Shown here: piece by piece, positions 63,391 through 64,000 of the stretch
How the letters are laid out: the number at the start of each line of letters is the position of its first letter
How positions within the stretch are numbered: the stretch's first letter is position 1
DNA from: Scytonematopsis contorta HA4267-MV1
GTDB taxonomy: Bacteria > Cyanobacteriota > Cyanobacteriia > Cyanobacteriales > Nostocaceae
Length of the DNA stretch: 64,000 nucleotides
Direction of reading: 5' to 3'
Assembly (NCBI GenBank): GCA_019359035.1
Contig: JAHHIC010000029.1
Location: 62,001 to 126,000 of the forward strand
The notes under the pieces: model-generated
Database searches by the model: none
What the model was told of the DNA's origin: nothing
Seen by the model: only the letters and a program-made list of their open reading frames with translations
Program-made: the position numbers and the translations under genes

Positions 63391-63891
63391 TTAATGACTA
63401 GAAAAGTAACCTGAACTATCCCGTCCGTTGAGAATTGTTGAACCACCAGCTTTTGTTTTTGCAACCTTCAAACCTTCATAAGTTAATGTTAGTTCTTCAA
63501 TTGCAACATTATTAGCATCTGCACTTAAACTCGGCGCCTTCCATGATATCGGAATAGCACCAATTAGCGTCCAACATTGCATTGTTTCTCCTGCTTGGTT
63601 GAATAGTAAAATATTAATATTACGACGTTCTTTAGCGTTTTTACCCACATCGCTCAATATCTTGCTAATCCAATTCCAAAAAGTTAAATCATTCGTAACA
63701 CCTCGTTTAAGAGTAATATCAGTAAATTCCGCTTGTCCTAACAGCACTCTTTGTTGGTCATTCACACCACCTTCTGAAAACTTTTCTGTTTTGACTGTTA
63801 TTGCTAACCCATCACATTCAGTGAAACTCGCAGTAATGCTGTTTTCAATTTCCACATAAAAACGATTGGCTGTTACATAATCTAAACTCAT
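63391..63891 (-). CDS. Contractile injection system tube protein (Afp1/Afp5, gp19-like)
   Basis: A 166-residue inner tube protein. TANRFYVEIENSITASFTEC, then GLAITVKTEKFSEGGVNDQQ, the segment TLKRGVTNDLTFWNWI and the tail NVAIEELTLTYEGLKVAKTK are all typical of phage tail tube/Hcp-like proteins. The order of genes (tube, Afp6 slot, Afp7) makes it the Afp5-type tube, the one next to the spike. Only six bases separate its stop from the giant gene's ATG, so they are probably co-transcribed and coupled. Confidence 0.93.
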   Translation of the reverse strand: MSLDYVTANRFYVEIENSITASFTECDGLAITVKTEKFSEGGVNDQQRVLLGQAEFTDITLKRGVTNDLTFWNWISKILSDVGKNAKERRNINILLFNQAGETMQCWTLIGAIPISWKAPSLSADANNVAIEELTLTYEGLKVAKTKAGGSTILNGRDSSGYFSSH

Positions 63892-64000
63892 ATTTATTGA
63901 TAATATTATTGACTATTACGCGATACTTAAAGTTGAGAAAAAACTATAAATATTTCCCATAGTTTCGACTACGTTCTTTTTGGCTATGCAAATCTTTCTC
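63892..64000. other. Upstream of the tube gene; edge of window
   Basis: Minus-strand frames are open to the window edge (one ends in TAG at 63946-63944). This may be the 3' end of the preceding eCIS gene, but the 57 bases in hand are too few to identify it. Confidence 0.3.

Overview
The window is chromosomal DNA from a cyanobacterium, most likely a filamentous Nostocales-type species. The evidence is an omega subunit (rpoZ) with cyanobacterial relatives around it, a DUF1818 gene, ADP-glucose pyrophosphorylase (glgC), a debranching enzyme closely resembling the Nostoc punctiforme type, HIP1 octamers (GCGATCGC at 14073, 29793 and 42461), and many heptanucleotide short tandemly repeated repetitive (STRR) sequences. 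The DNA is AT-rich with long intergenic spaces, many of them filled with palindromic or tandem repeats.

Region 1 (1-6.8 kb): a UPF0016 manganese-exporter-type gene preceded by a yybP-ykoY manganese riboswitch, then succinate dehydrogenase/fumarate reductase flavoprotein, a GH13 debranching enzyme, rpoZ, small cyanobacterial proteins and tRNA-Pro(GGG). Region 2 (6.8-10.6 kb) is decayed. It holds an inverted-repeat element, double-hairpin elements, a 5'-truncated gene, an Uma2-type gene, an aspartic-protease pseudogene split by a 270-bp MITE, and a 28-bp tandem array. Region 3 (10.6-35.8 kb) is mixed: a metallophosphoesterase, three cell-envelope proteins (two with peptidoglycan-binding repeats, one SH3-like), a GGDEF/EAL protein, a histidine kinase, a subtilase with a separate prodomain-like gene, glgC, a DnaJ-family chaperone, two peroxiredoxin-type enzymes, a GH133-type glycogen debranching enzyme carrying in-frame STRRs, and a binding protein overlapping a SpoIIE-type phosphatase gene.

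Region 4 (35.8-64 kb) is one long minus-strand block. Reading in the direction of transcription (right to left), it is an extracellular contractile injection system (eCIS) locus: tube protein, giant repeat protein, LysM/tube-associated protein, VgrG-like spike, PAAR tip, DUF4157 protein, gp25-like, gpJ-like and gpI-like baseplate proteins, then a DUF4159-like protein. Sheath, ATPase and cap genes are not in the window and would lie to the right. The same strand continues with two membrane-anchored Ig-like proteins (one with a WD40 propeller, one with a winged helix), a TPR protein with a CHAT domain that has lost its catalytic residues, and a TpsB-type outer-membrane transporter.

The most unusual items are the 2310-residue protein built from about 36 copies of a 54-residue unit in the slot between tube and LysM genes, the membrane Ig/WD40 and winged-helix/Ig pair at the end of the eCIS locus, the inactive-looking CHAT protein, the MITE insertion with reconstructable target site, and the subtilase/prodomain pair. 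All identifications come from reading motifs by eye; no database search was run.
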